A DNA stretch of 64,000 nt from Mercenaria mercenaria (taxonomy: Eukaryota; Mollusca; Bivalvia; Venerida; Veneridae): NCBI RefSeq assembly GCF_021730395.1, contig NC_069367.1, forward strand, positions 71,781,501-71,845,500, read 5' to 3'. Each line of letters opens with the position of its first letter. Within the stretch, counting starts at the first letter, position 1. Made by a program: the position numbers and the translations under genes. Shown here one piece after another: positions 36,401 through 44,760 of this stretch. The notes beneath the pieces were generated by a model that was not told the origin of the DNA, did no database searches, and saw only the letters and a program-made list of their open reading frames with translations.

Positions 36401-39400
36401 GAGATACAATTCAGTTATCACGTTTTTATATTTATACAGCATTTGTATAATACAAATTGCTTTATACATGTATGTTCTTACATTTATTTCGCTTGTTTTG
36501 TATTTAATGCCGTTTTACCAAAACTTCTAGATTCAGCACCAGTACTAACTTGTTTTCAGTAAGTGACTATCAACTTCTCAATTTTTATCATTGTGTCATA
36601 GATGGAAGACAGATGCAAATGATTTCAGACACACTGTGAAATAGTCAGGGACATCAGACTCAAAGTCCATGATCAAGAGATCTGCACTCTCACTATTGAC
36701 CTAAGCGGGCCGGCTATATTTTCTTAGATTCGGCATATGCTACCTTTTCTATAAAATAAATAAATTCAGTTAGAGAAAATGTAATACGTGAAATTATCTT
36801 GTGAAAAGCAAGGGTTACCTGTATTTCATAAGACGACAACTGTAGTGGCAGTGGTTCTGAAACTTGTTTACACTACGTATTACACTTGTAAAATCAAATC
36901 TGAATACAATGATGCCATAATTACTTTTCGTTGAGGACACTGCCAGTTTGTTTGAACGTACCGGTAAATAAAATGTACTTTGTACAAGTATAAGAGTCGC
37001 TATGACTTCATTATTGTACGAGCACGTTCAAATGCACTTGTGAAATAAAATCTGAAGTTTTAAACACTCGTGCTGATTTACTAGCTAAATGAAATTTATA
37101 GGACAAATTTATGAAGAAGCTAATCGTCAGGCATTTTGTGTGTTGACAATGTACGCAATAAATTAGCAACCTCAATTACACATACAATAACTGACAAAAT
37201 GACTAAAGTGATCGAATTATAAACTTCAGAACTTTCTGTATAATTGGAATTTTAATTTTTATTTCTATCAATCTATCTTTTATCTGAACCAATCAGACGC
37301 GTTTGACTAAAATCATTTAAATTCGCTAGCACACGGCTACTAAACCCTAGCGCCACCACCAAAAGGTTGTGATAAGAAAATGAGCCATCAACAATTCCAT
37401 GATGCAGATATAAATCGGCGAATATATTTCCGCGTAAGAATTTTTTTGCTATAGGTTGACTGCAATTTCGTTTAGATATTATGTAATATGTGGTGTCAAG
37501 AGCTTCTGGCCACGATTCCGACGTTTGTAAATTTTGAAATCAGTATGCATTCCAACTAAATTTCGATGCTTGGACACACTATATGAACATTATTGGGCAT
37601 GTAAATGTTCTAATTGTGTATGATACAAACACATACATTATCGTTAAAAAAAGAAATACATCAGCATTTTTAAAAGTGGTGGCGCTTTCGCACCAGTGAT
37701 GGCGCTATACAGTAGTGGTGGCGCTGTGGCGGACGGTTAGGGTTAGATTGTCTCTGACTGCAAAGAAGTAGTTTTATTCATGAGAAATAAGGTATGATTA
37801 CAGGGATTGTCATTTACCTTTTTAAAGTTAATGTCTTAAAGCTATTTTAGAATTAAGGGAAGCATGTTTGTTATTAATGATTGAACGACTAATTTTTTAA
37901 TCACATTATAAAACTTTTATATAAATATATGCAAGTATCATGCACACACTGTTAAGCTGCAGATGGGAAGTCTCAAGCGAAACTCCTAACAACAATAAAA
38001 AGAACAATATCTTGCCAAGCCTTTTTCTTTCATGACGAAACGGCCAAATTTATTGCTAAATCAGCTGGTTAAACACCGTCAAGGCCACAAATCAAGAGTA
38101 AATTAGTAAACTCTTTAAGTTCTCTGTAAAGTTAAATCCTATCTACATCACTTCCTACTATTCCCCGATTTTTGATATTCGAAACAATGCTTGTAAAAAT
38201 GCAAATAGTTTGATGACACCCACCTTTGTTGACGTTCTGCCGGTTATCGCGACATGCACTAGCTCGGAAGTTGCGACAGAGCGATTTAGCGTATACCTCT
38301 GAAAGAGGTAGCTCTGTTGTTTACCAAGCGTGTAATAGGAACAAAAGATTGCCATACAGTTAAATCATTATATGAGATATTTTTACATATATTGTTCTGA
38401 ATAGGTGGGTGATTATGAAATAACCATCACAACAGACGGTAGCAATCAAGCGATCGAATGTATAGTGATGACAACACCAGTAGTTAGTGACAATGATATT
38501 ATCAGAGTTTCGGCAAAAACTTCATCTATCTTTGACTTGACATCCGGAAAACTTCCCATCATTTATGCAGACGTAACAAAGGGTTATATGCCAGTTATCA
38601 ATGCAACGGTTAAAGCTTTTATTGATGCAGACGGAAGTTCATGCGAGACATTTCTAACAGACAATGGCATAGGTAGATATTAATAAATTGATATACATTG
38701 TAATTAAATAAAGATTTTCAAATGCTACCTTCTTAAGTCTGATAAATGAAAAGTTATGGATTTGTACTTTGTGACATTCTATTTTAAAATAAAATCTTGA
38801 TTCTAAACTATCAGACAGATTGATATCATCACGTTGCATCGGTTCTCTGTTAAACGCATATCAAAATATCATCATTCAGTTATTTTCTATACAGTGGTTT
38901 TTATTTCACATAAATTTCAAACCTACTTTTCGAAATATAACAAAACAACTGCTATTCTATAAACCAACGTATACTGAAACTTGAATCAACGAAAATAAAC
39001 AATATTCAGTTTGAAAATTACTTTGGTGTCAAAAATGCCTGAATTTTACAATGGATAATACTTTTGTCGATTAACTAAAATACCTTGAACATTTTAAAGT
39101 TCCCATTTTCACTCTTAGAGGTGTTTTAATCAGTCAATAACACGAATGGTAATGTCTAAGCTTAAAATAATAAAAAATCAAATGTGCTACAGAAACTGTA
39201 GACCAAACGGTGATTTCAAATGGAAGAACAATTTTAACTATGTTTCAGATCCAGATTCTTTCATTGAGGATGGTGTATATACAGGTTATATAACACCAGA
39301 GTGTTTACGATCTGGTCGAGTGAATATCAAGGTATATGCTGGTGGAAGAAGTGGGGAGACTAAAATTGGCTCAAGTCTCACAGCTTCATCAATTGCTAAT

Positions 39401-41544
39401 TCAGGTACATTCACTAATGATTAGAATGTGTACCATTACAATGTAGTACAGTATCTAGTAAAGATAAAACATATACAGTAAAGACTGCATTAGCGACCCC
39501 TTGCTTTCAGCCACTTTCTGTCTAAACTGACCTTTCTTTTATTTCCTCCCGGTCCATTTCACATTACAAATGGCTCGTTTCTTGTGCCCCCCCTCCCCTG
39601 TCTGCCTGATGCGTACAGCGACCATGATTTCTTAGCACCAAACCAAGACACCAAACCTTTATAACAACTTTTTGACCCCTCCTTTCAAAGTGATAAAACT
39701 TCTCCAATGCAAATCTCAGAGTATGGTTCTCGATCTTAATAACTGCGTCACCGTCTTATCGATGAAAATTAAGTAAAGCAGACTGAAAGGTCATTTAAAA
39801 TATTCCATTTTTATCAGTGTTTACAGGTCCATAATGAAATGCAAACTAGAGCATATCTTTTTTGCCTTAATTCAAAACCTCTTTTAGTCAGATTGTATAT
39901 AAAGACTCCCTGTCTATCTTGACCTGTTTGAAATTCTCCATAGGTTGGTCACTGTAGACAGTCTTGTACCTTACTAATATAAGTTAAAAAAGTAAGTTTA
40001 AGGAAAATTTACAGCCATTTATGACTTCAACTGAATCTTCACTACCGGGCTGCTGACACAAAGTGTCTCCAAAAGGTTAGAAAAATGAAGCATATATTTA
40101 CCAAACTTCCTAATGCGCTGTTGAAATTGTGCGCGCTCGCTGTACTTATTTCAGATCACACCGTAATAAAATGACTGGCATATAATTTGATCCAGCTACT
40201 TAAAATTAGGTTTCCTTGATCATATTTCAGCTGCTGAACATGAGAAAATATACTACGAGTCTTTTCAAAGAGTCAAAATTTTGGAGGAGATACATGTGTC
40301 ACATATAAATCCGGCGAAAAAGGATGCAATCTCACCGGGTAGAATTACTGACGTAAATATACACCATATTGTAAAGGAAGACACACTTCAAGGAGAACGA
40401 AGGAACGTCACTATAACATGGACAGCAACCGGAGATGACAAGAATTTGGGCAGAGGTTTGTTTATTAATATTTTATGATAAAATGATAATTGATAGGCTG
40501 AGATTTTAAGACGCGTATGCGCACAACTACGATTACGAAAACACCTGCACGTAACAGCAAGTTATTGCTGGCGTTTGTCCGAGTTGTTTCCTAGATGTAT
40601 ATCTTCAGATTCAAGTTTTGTTTTTGTGAAGCAAGTTTGAAAATTTACGTCGGGGTGGTGGTGGGGAAGGGTTTGGAGGGGGGAGGGGGTAGAGCGAAAC
40701 ACTATAAAACTTTACTGGCGAAGGAGAAAACTTCCTATTTATCTTAGTAAGGCCCTACCAACTATTAAATTTGAAATTACAGTAGATAATTACACTGCTT
40801 GTGAAAGCTACTTGATCGACCAAATTCTATAAAAGATAAATATTATGCACATAAATTGTTACTTAGAACCTTTTGCCAAATCTGCAATATTCATTTCGTA
40901 CTCACAAAATGATTTTATAGGAAATAAATTAAAATCAGTTTACATATAATTTTTTTTTTCTGTCGACCAGTTTTGGACGAAAAAATTTCATTCCGAACAT
41001 TCTGAAAGTTCATATCTCACTTATTGTTTGATAGAACCTTTCGTCGAAGTTATTTTTAAAGTAATTCTGCTTCATGAAAAAAAAAAAAAAAAACATCTAT
41101 ATCCCTATAATAAAGATGTTTAACATTTTAGCATCAGAGTACATGCTTCGTATTTCGACTGATTTCGACACTTTGCTGAACAAGTATGATAATGCGGATA
41201 TCCTTGCGATGAATGTAAGTTTGATACCAAAAGAAGCAGGAGAGGTTGAAGCATTGAAAATTGTAATAGAAGCGGAACAAAGATATTCAAATACAGCATA
41301 CTTCGCCGTAAGGGCTATTGACGCCGCTGGAAATGTTGGAGAGGTCTCGAATATCGTTTCAATAGTTGTAGCAAAAGAATTTAGAGCATACGGTGAAAAT
41401 GGAACTGTTATTTCTCAGGATAACGATGACAAAGACAGGGCAGAAACAACATCAAGGAGTTCAGCATATAATCCAGATGCGATGCTTATAGCGCTATGCA
41501 TACTTATTATACATTACAAGAAGGATGTAATATCTTTAGTTTAA
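15295..41544 (+). CDS. CLCA-family calcium-activated chloride channel regulator, complete
   Basis: Exons: 15295-15498, 21860-22136, 23625-23736, 24061-24211, 28775-28913, 31150-31256, 31611-31838, 33159-33452, 33710-33919, 38405-38672, 39249-39404, 40231-40455, 41132-41544. All junction phases agree. From ATG 15346 the protein has 910 residues, against about 914 in human CLCA1; ATG 15295 would give 927. Order: signal peptide ([13 protein letters not shown]), CLCA N-terminal domain starting [11 protein letters not shown], metalloprotease motif [13 protein letters not shown] at 149-161, fitting the CLCA pattern HExxHxxxGxxDE, a Cys-rich segment, a VWA domain with MIDAS D307-x-S309-x-S311, T342 and D408, a CLCA beta domain, and an FN3-like region with [21 protein letters not shown]-type sequence matching the family WTAPGDDxxxGxAxxYxIR. 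It ends with a short hydrophobic segment and a 10-residue basic tail. CLCA proteins are secreted or membrane-attached self-cleaving proteases that modulate chloride channels. Residue numbers count from 15346. The orthology group within CLCA is not resolved. Confidence 0.95.
15499..19649. other. CLCA intron 1, left part
   Basis: No exon was recognised. A CT microsatellite lies at 17252-17305 and an AT run at 17467-17482. Between about 19255 and 19450 there are short tRNA-B-box-like strings (GGTTTGAATC complementary form, GGGTTCGAGCCC-like), too weak to call a SINE. Confidence 0.5.
17252..17305 (+). repeat. (CT)n microsatellite
   Basis: A run of TCTC units with a few interruptions by CCC. The nearby 79-residue ORF with repeated Ser-Leu pairs is its translation, not a gene. 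Confidence 0.9.
19650..20035. mobile_element. Non-coding repeat, copy 2 of the 7590-8410 family
   Basis: It shares ordered blocks with copy 1. Its right part is self-complementary: GGATTTGCTCTTGAATAAAT, then GTTCAGATGCG, against CGCATCTGAAC and ATTTATTCAACGACAAATC. It is more compact than copy 1. It is probably a non-autonomous element in CLCA intron 1. Confidence 0.65.
20040..20680. repeat. Degenerate short-unit minisatellite
   Basis: About 30 imperfect units of roughly 20 bases follow a pattern like CGTAAACCTAGGTTTA, with alternating CGTGAACATAGGTT and CGTAAACC(T/A)(A/T)GG cores. The core AAACC-TAGG-TTT is close to self-complementary, so each unit could pair with its neighbours. It is non-coding, within CLCA intron 1. 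Confidence 0.75.
20935..21110 (+). repeat. Dispersed repeat, copy 2 (see 14700-14890)
   Basis: GGGCGGCTCCTCTAGAAGA, TTTAGCGTGCCAGATGTAAA, ATTGGACCCTGATCACAATA and TTAGTAATTTTAGTTTGAGA match copy 1 in order. Confidence 0.6.
21185..21735 (+). repeat. Tandem repeat with 104- and 140-base units
   Basis: The anchor ACTGACCATATTATCTTGTC recurs at about 21225, 21365, 21505, 21609 (with one change) and 21713. Spacing is 140, 140, 104 and 104. The longer unit is the shorter one with a partial internal duplication of about 36 bases around TTTGCTATACTGTCTTGTCT. The three overlapping ORFs of 90-115 residues here come from this repeat. Confidence 0.85.
21860..22136 (+). CDS. CLCA exon 2
   Basis: Acceptor aatatttcag, donor gtaggg, phase 0 in, 1 out. 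It encodes [20 protein letters not shown] and [19 protein letters not shown], matching the CLCA N-terminal pattern AsxyLFeATxxRfYFkxvxILIPxtW. It continues through [18 protein letters not shown], the family block GxCGExGxxIhLTPxFl. Confidence 0.95.
22165..22600 (+). repeat. Imperfect tandem repeat in CLCA intron 2
   Basis: About 2.5 units of roughly 170-180 bases share GTGCACTTGG-like, CAGACCAG-GTTAT-GCCCTT, and TTTTTGTCG(T/C)ATG(T/C)ATCT blocks. The style resembles other mollusc interspersed repeats in the window. Confidence 0.6.
22985..23065. repeat. Short hairpin repeat
   Basis: CTAATCCGAAC and GTTCGGATTAG are perfect inverted arms around a 20-base loop, followed by another TTCGGATTAGA. 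It looks like the end of a dispersed element; the remainder was not traced. Confidence 0.5.
23625..23736 (+). CDS. CLCA exon 3: metalloprotease active site
   Basis: Acceptor gattcag, donor gtaagt, phase 1 to 2. It encodes [19 protein letters not shown], with the two zinc-binding His, the catalytic Glu and the terminal DE of the CLCA motif all kept. Confidence 0.96.
24061..24211 (+). CDS. CLCA exon 4: cysteine-rich segment
   Basis: Acceptor ttcttttcag, donor gtaagt, phase 2 to 0. It encodes [25 protein letters not shown] and SSASVMYYQ, the equivalent of the vertebrate RCSAGITG...C...C...SIMF region. Confidence 0.95.
24989..25450. repeat. Interspersed repeat bracketed by TGTCTCCCAC / GTGGGAGACA
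   Basis: The left end at 24989 forms a near-palindrome with CACCACACAGTGGTGTGGG and the right bracket is at 25427-25436. Inside are two imperfect units with TTCTCATC(C/T)GATCTTCACC and ACAAAATGTGTTTGACCATA. It lies in CLCA intron 4 and is non-coding. Confidence 0.75.
27083..27475. repeat. 27-base repeat flanking the SINE
   Basis: The unit ACCTAAATGCATGGAATGTA plus TTTATT occurs once left of the SINE and about three times right of it. Part of this is a target duplication from the insertion, part is local tandem expansion. Confidence 0.65.
27111..27384 (-). repeat. tRNA-derived SINE (minus strand) inside the LINE
   Basis: Reading the minus strand, the head GGGGCCTCCGTGGCCGAGTG with GGTTCGAGCC further on has the A and B boxes of a Ser/Leu-like tRNA. 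The other end carries GTGCGACGTTAAACCCAACC, the usual mollusc SINE 3' block. It is a full-length looking copy and not a functional tRNA gene, because the sequence continues as SINE body. Confidence 0.85.
28600..28662 (+). repeat. (CT)n microsatellite with AT end
   Basis: A run of CT units with CCC and TTT interruptions, ending in TATATATAT. It lies about 110 bases upstream of CLCA exon 5. Confidence 0.9.
28775..28913 (+). CDS. CLCA exon 5
   Basis: Acceptor tcatttag, donor gtaatc, phase 0 to 1. It encodes [26 protein letters not shown] and VMREHEDFK. This is the strongly conserved CLCA block FCxxxxHNxEAPxxQNxxCxxRSTWEVI. Confidence 0.96.
29235..29470. repeat. Interspersed repeat fragment
   Basis: It starts TTAGCTTACCTGTCCGACGC and contains CGTCCATCTTGTCGTCCGTC, ACATCTCCTCCAAAAGTACT and TTTTGATGAAACTCGGCG. 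The same phrases (ACATCTCCTCCTAAACCAAC, TTTTGATGAAACTTCAC) begin the larger repeat at 41708. It is a truncated relative; ORFs here on both strands are repeat-derived. Confidence 0.65.
30210..30790. repeat. Fold-back type repeat segments and AAT microsatellite
   Basis: At 30680-30780, TGCCTTCGAGTGATAATTGC and GGCCATTATCACTCAAAGGC are inverted arms. At about 30225, GGCCCCGGGGCCATTATCGA is self-complementary at its centre. Between them is an AAT microsatellite at 30608-30645. These look like pieces of a fold-back element with GGGCCATTATC ends. Confidence 0.55.
31150..31256 (+). CDS. CLCA exon 6: start of VWA domain with MIDAS DxSxS
   Basis: Acceptor ttttctttag, donor gtaaga, phase 1 to 0. A Ser/Pro-rich linker is followed by [13 protein letters not shown], the first VWA beta strand and MIDAS loop. 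Asp, Ser and Ser are kept; a Trp stands where human CLCA1 has Gly. Confidence 0.95.
31611..31838 (+). CDS. CLCA exon 7: VWA domain middle
   Basis: Acceptor tacttttaag, donor gtaagc, phase 0 to 0. It encodes [14 protein letters not shown] with the MIDAS Thr, as in the family SWVGMVTFDSAA, and ends [12 protein letters not shown] (family: TSICSGLRxAF). Confidence 0.96.
31839..33158. other. CLCA intron 7
   Basis: AT-rich; no repeat family, nested gene or RNA was recognised. Confidence 0.5.
33159..33452 (+). CDS. CLCA exon 8: VWA domain end
   Basis: Acceptor cttcgtag, donor gtatat, phase 0 to 0. It encodes [17 protein letters not shown] (family: GSEIVLLTDGEDN) with the third MIDAS Asp, [20 protein letters not shown] and [10 protein letters not shown], matching GAIIHTVALGPSAAxELEELSxMTGG. 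Confidence 0.96.
33710..33919 (+). CDS. CLCA exon 9: beta domain
   Basis: Acceptor atatttcag, donor gtaaca, phase 0 to 0. It encodes [20 protein letters not shown] and [11 protein letters not shown], equal to the family TxFLITWxxxPPxIxLWDPSG and AxLxIPGIAK. Confidence 0.93.
34573..34846 (+). repeat. tRNA-derived SINE in CLCA intron 9
   Basis: The head GATTAGCTCAGTAGGTAGA (A box) and GAGTTCGATCCTCGT (B box) fold as a tRNA with acceptor arms CGCCCGA / GCCGGGCG. A body with TCCTCCACCTCTGATTCATG follows, and the tail is GGCGTTAAACCCAACACACA plus poly-A. Imperfect target duplications (TTCACTTCT / TTCATTTCT) flank it. The same body occurs at 48772-49010. Confidence 0.9.
34873..35160 (+). repeat. 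Left arm of a large inverted repeat
   Basis: This segment pairs in reverse orientation with 38028-38333. Shared strings include GGTAAACAACAGAGCT at the outer end, GTATACGCTAAATCGCTCTG, and GCCTTGACGGTGTTAACCAG at the inner end. Identity is high but broken by small indels. Confidence 0.85.
35287..36266. repeat. Tandem interspersed repeat bracketed by GCTCGACTATTCA
   Basis: Perfect 13-base inverted brackets lie at 35314-35326 and 36252-36264. Inside are five imperfect units of about 165 bases with AAAAGGGGCATAATTTTG, GTGTGTGAAGTTTCAATCC and ACCAGCTTACATACAAAACC, then a GACGCC run at 36180-36220. The 66-residue Asp-Ala ORF is a product of this run. The whole repeat lies between the arms of the large inverted repeat. 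Confidence 0.8.
37330..37760. repeat. Small inverted pair AGCGCCACCAC / GTGGTGGCGCT
   Basis: AACCCTAGCGCCACCACC near 37343 faces GTGGTGGCGCT, which occurs near 37677 and again near 37714, before GGTTAGGGTT. This is a nested fold-back structure within the larger inverted repeat. The single TTAGGGTTAG is too short to be called telomeric. Confidence 0.55.
38028..38333 (-). repeat. Right arm of the large inverted repeat
   Basis: Reverse complement of 34873-35160. It ends 71 bases before CLCA exon 10, so it sits inside the branch-point neighbourhood of that intron. Confidence 0.85.
38405..38672 (+). CDS. CLCA exon 10: beta domain
   Basis: Acceptor tctgaatag, donor gtagat, phase 0 to 1. It encodes [40 protein letters not shown] and FLTDNGI. 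This matches VGTWxYxLxxxxQxLxxTV, PLxVYAxixxGxxPVxxAxV and LLDNGAG of the family. The acceptor has a poor pyrimidine tract. Confidence 0.93.
39249..39404 (+). CDS. CLCA exon 11
   Basis: Acceptor tatgtttcag, donor gtacat, phase 1 to 1. It encodes [17 protein letters not shown] and [11 protein letters not shown], equal to family DATKDDGVYSRYFT and GRYSVKVRALGG. The open frame before 39249 is intron. Confidence 0.93.
40231..40455 (+). CDS. CLCA exon 12: start of FN3-like region
   Basis: Acceptor atatttcag, phase 1 in and out. It encodes [11 protein letters not shown] and [17 protein letters not shown] (family: PPGQITDLxA and INLTWTAPGDDYDHG). The donor GTTTGT is weak but needed for the phase and the family match. 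Confidence 0.92.
41132..41544 (+). CDS. CLCA exon 13: FN3 end, hydrophobic C-terminus, stop
   Basis: Acceptor aacattttag after a poly-A run at about 41074-41092, phase 1 in. It encodes [39 protein letters not shown] and [19 protein letters not shown] (family: KYIIRIS, ALIPKEANSEE, FIAIQAVDxxxxxSEISNI). After an acidic Ser/Thr linker comes [11 protein letters not shown], then [10 protein letters not shown] and the stop. The hydrophobic run is short for a membrane span. Confidence 0.93.
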
Positions 41545-41707
41545 ATGAGATAAAGGATGGCACTAATGGCTACAGACACTATATGTCTAGTTTTTATTTT
41601 GTTTGAAACTTGGGTTGTCTCGATCTACTTCAAATCTTTGTACATGAAGAAAGAATGCAAATAGCAGTTTTCGACTTTTTAGTTTTGTGCTCAGGGTGAA
41701 GTATTGT

Positions 41708-43215
41708 GATCGCTCACCGTTCGGCGTCCGTCCGTCCGTCCGTTGTATACGTCCGTCCGTCCGTTGTATACGTCCATCCGTCCGTCGTCCGTCCACACTT
41801 TCCTTTAAACAACATCTCCTCCTAAACCAACAGGCCAATTTTGATGAAACTTCACAGGGATATTCTCTGGATAGTCTTCTTTAAAAATTGTTCAAAGAAT
41901 TGAATTCCATGCAGAACTCGGGTTGCCAAGGCAACCGAAAGGAAAAACTTTAAAATTTTTTTTCTCAAAAACCGGAAGCCCTAGAGCTTAGATATTTGGT
42001 GTGAATCATTGCCTAGTAGACCTCTACCAAGTTTGTTCAAATCATGACCCCGGGGTCAAAATTGACCCCGCCGTAGGAGTCACTTGATTTTACATAGGAA
42101 AATCTTTAAAAATTTTCCATTCAAAAACTAGAAGCCCTAGAGTTTAGATATTTGACATGTAGCATTGCCTAGTAGACCTCTACTAAAGGTATTCAAATCA
42201 TGACCCCGAGATCAAAACTGACCCCGCCCCAGGGGTCACTTTATTTTACATAGATTTCTATAGGAAAATCTTCAATTTTTTTTAAAAGAATAAACCAGAA
42301 GGCCTAGAGCTTAGATATTTGACATGTATTATTGCCTAGCGGACCTCTACAAAATTTGTTCAAATCATGATTGATCCCCGGGGTCAAAATTGACCCTGCC
42401 CCAGGGGTCACTTGATTTTACATAGGAAAATCTTCAAAAAATTTCTAAAAATAAACCAGAAGGCCTAGAGCTTAGATATGTGACATGTAGCATTACCTAG
42501 TAGACCTCTACAAAATTTATTCAAATCATGACCCCATGAGTCACATTGACCCCGCCCCATGGGTTACTTGATTGTATATAGAAAAATCTTTAAAATTTTC
42601 TAAAAATAAACCTGGTGAGAAGGCCTAAATCTTAGATATTTGACATGTAGCATTGCCTAGTAGACTTCTACAAAATTTGTTCAAATCATGACCCTGGGGT
42701 CAAATTGAGCCCGCTCCATTGGGTTACTTGATTGTACATAGAAATATCTTCAAAAAATTTCTAAAAATAAACCAGAAGGCCTAGAGCTTAGATATTTGAC
42801 ATGTAGCATTGCCTAGTGGACCTCTACAAAATTTGTTCAAATCTTGACCCCCAGGGTAAAATTGACTCAACCCCAAGGGGTTACTTGATTATACATAGAA
42901 AAATCTTCAAAATTTTCTAAAAAAAAACCCAGAAGGCCTAGAGCTTAGATATTTACATGTAGCATTGCCTAGTGGACCTCTACAAAATTTGTTCAAATCT
43001 TGACCCCCACGGTAAAACTGACCCAGCCCCAGGGGTTACTTGATTGTACATAGGGAAAACCTCATAAATTTGCTAAAAATAAACCAGAAGGCCTAGATTA
43101 CTTGATTGTACATCGGAAAATCTTCCAAAAAATTTCTAAAACTCATCAGTTTGACATTTGAAACATGTAGCTCATATTTCTCAGGTGAGCGATCCAGGGT
43201 CATCATGACCCTCTT
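41708..43215. repeat. Tandem interspersed repeat bracketed by GATCGCTCACC
   Basis: Perfect 11-base inverted brackets lie at 41708-41718 and 43184-43194. A CCGTCCGTC-rich start and an AACATCTCCTCCTAAACCAA stretch are followed by eight or nine units of about 130-150 bases. The units share GCCTAGAGCTTAGATATTTG, ACATGTAGCATTGCCTAGTA, TTGTTCAAATCATGACCCC and GGGGTCACTTGATT. It lies just after the CLCA stop, so it may be part of the CLCA 3' untranslated region. Confidence 0.85.
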
Positions 43216-43737
43216 GTTTCTTTTTGTTTTGTGATAAACACTGACAAAGATGTGTTTTCTCGGCTCGCCCCAATCACACTGTTTGGCTATGAATTATTTC
43301 GATTCTAATATGTTCTTTATTGTAAAATTTATATCAAATATGATTGAACTGTTTCCTCGCGCAAGCATGACGCCAATAGTAGGTATTTGTTAAAACACGC
43401 CAGGACCGGAAATGTGTATCAGTATGTGTATAAATTAATCAAAACATTTATGCAATGTGACATGTTATTAAGTAAAATATTTCATGAAATTTGAAAGCGC
43501 TATTTCTTGATGCGTACATGGCGCTAAATATCACGTAGACGTGACCTCAGCATAACATCGTTGTGATGATTAAAGCATTGTAAGCCATATTAGAATCAGA
43601 GTTCGAACTGGAAAGGTATGGCATTTATTTTCGAATGAGAACATATAAAAGTAGTAATCCGTTTTGTCCCTTGTTACATATAAAGATGTGATATATTTTG
43701 TAATATTGAAACAGCATTTCATAAAGTTGATGTATTT

Positions 43738-44215
43738 AGTAACATGCTACCTAGAATTCTTGATGATTTTATACAAGACTGGAGTAGAGATACTGCACGG
43801 AATGGAATAGGAAGAAACAAGCTTAGATTATATAAAACATTCAAAGTTTTTATACAGAGCAGTATTGTACAGCAGTCTTTAATAGATCATATAGGGGTGC
43901 ATTAGTTCAGAAGTGGCACAGCCCCAGTTGGTATTGAGCTAGGATGATATAATAGTATACCGGCGGAGGAACGAACTTGTTTTCACTGTAGAGATTCTGT
44001 TGAAGAAGAAATACATGTTCTATTACATTGTCCGTTGTATAGCACTTTCCGAGTAGAACTGATTTCTAACAGCTTCAAACTTTAATACTAATTTTACAGA
44101 ACTTACTGATATTGATAAGGTTGGGTATTTGCTCTCAAACACAGACATTGTATTTTTAAGTGCCAAAATCTGTTTTAATATCTTAAACGGAAGGAAAATA
44201 GAACGATATGGATGA
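43738..44215 (+). mobile_element. LINE 3' end fragment (reverse transcriptase C-terminal zinc knuckle)
   Basis: Frames read LRSGTAPxGIELG-like sequence, YNSIPAEERTCFHCRDSVEE and EIHVLLHCPLYSTFR. The C-x2-C-x(n)-H-x4-C arrangement with LxxCPLY is the C-terminal mark of many mollusc and vertebrate non-LTR elements. Stops and frame changes show it is dead. Confidence 0.7.
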
Positions 44216-44304
44216 TCTTTAAGTAATTATGCATTGGTCTTTGGAAACATTTCATACTGTATCACATTTAATATCTGATATTACGGAAAACTATTTGCCT
44301 TTTT

Positions 44305-44534
44305 AGCTCGTCTGATCTTTGAAAAATCTACGAGGTATTGTCGTCAATGGTTAATTTTTTGTTTGTTTTATTTTTGTGTAGGTCCCTCTTTTCTCAAAAC
44401 TATAAATCCTGCAGCGTTGTACATTTGTCTATCAACATTAGGTGACTTAATCGGCAAAGAACCATTACTCTGATATGCACTTAATTTAAATTTATGACCC
44501 CTTTTGTACTTTTTGAGAAAATACACTACGAGTC

Positions 44535-44567
<33 letters not shown>

Positions 44568-44760
44568 AGGTCCACCTTTTCTCAATAACTATAACAGCTA
44601 AGGCATTGCATACTTGTTTATCATCATTATATGACTTCGTAGGCCAAGACACATAACTCTATCCTGCATTTTGTCAGAATTAGGGTCCTTTTTGTACTTA
44701 GAAATTCTGAACTATGACTTTTTCAGACAAGCGATGGCGCTCGTCTGCGGGGCTCTTCTT
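44305..44760. repeat. Two-unit interspersed repeat with GCTCGTCTG ends
   Basis: The left end AGCTCGTCTG (44305) faces CAGACAAGCGATGGCGCTCG at the right end (from 44726). Inside are two units with TTAGGTCC, CTTTTCTCAA, ACTATAA, and TTTTTGTACTT. A GT microsatellite of about 30 bases lies between them. Confidence 0.6.
44538..44567 (+). repeat. (GT)n microsatellite
   Basis: About fourteen uninterrupted TG units. Confidence 0.95.

Noticed and set aside
37735-37746. Telomere-like TTAGGG repeat
   Set aside because: Only one and a half units; this is chance within an inverted repeat.
41587-41884. Arg/Pro/Ser/Val repeat ORFs on both strands
   Set aside because: Products of the CCGTCCGTC motif at the start of the 41.7 kb repeat.
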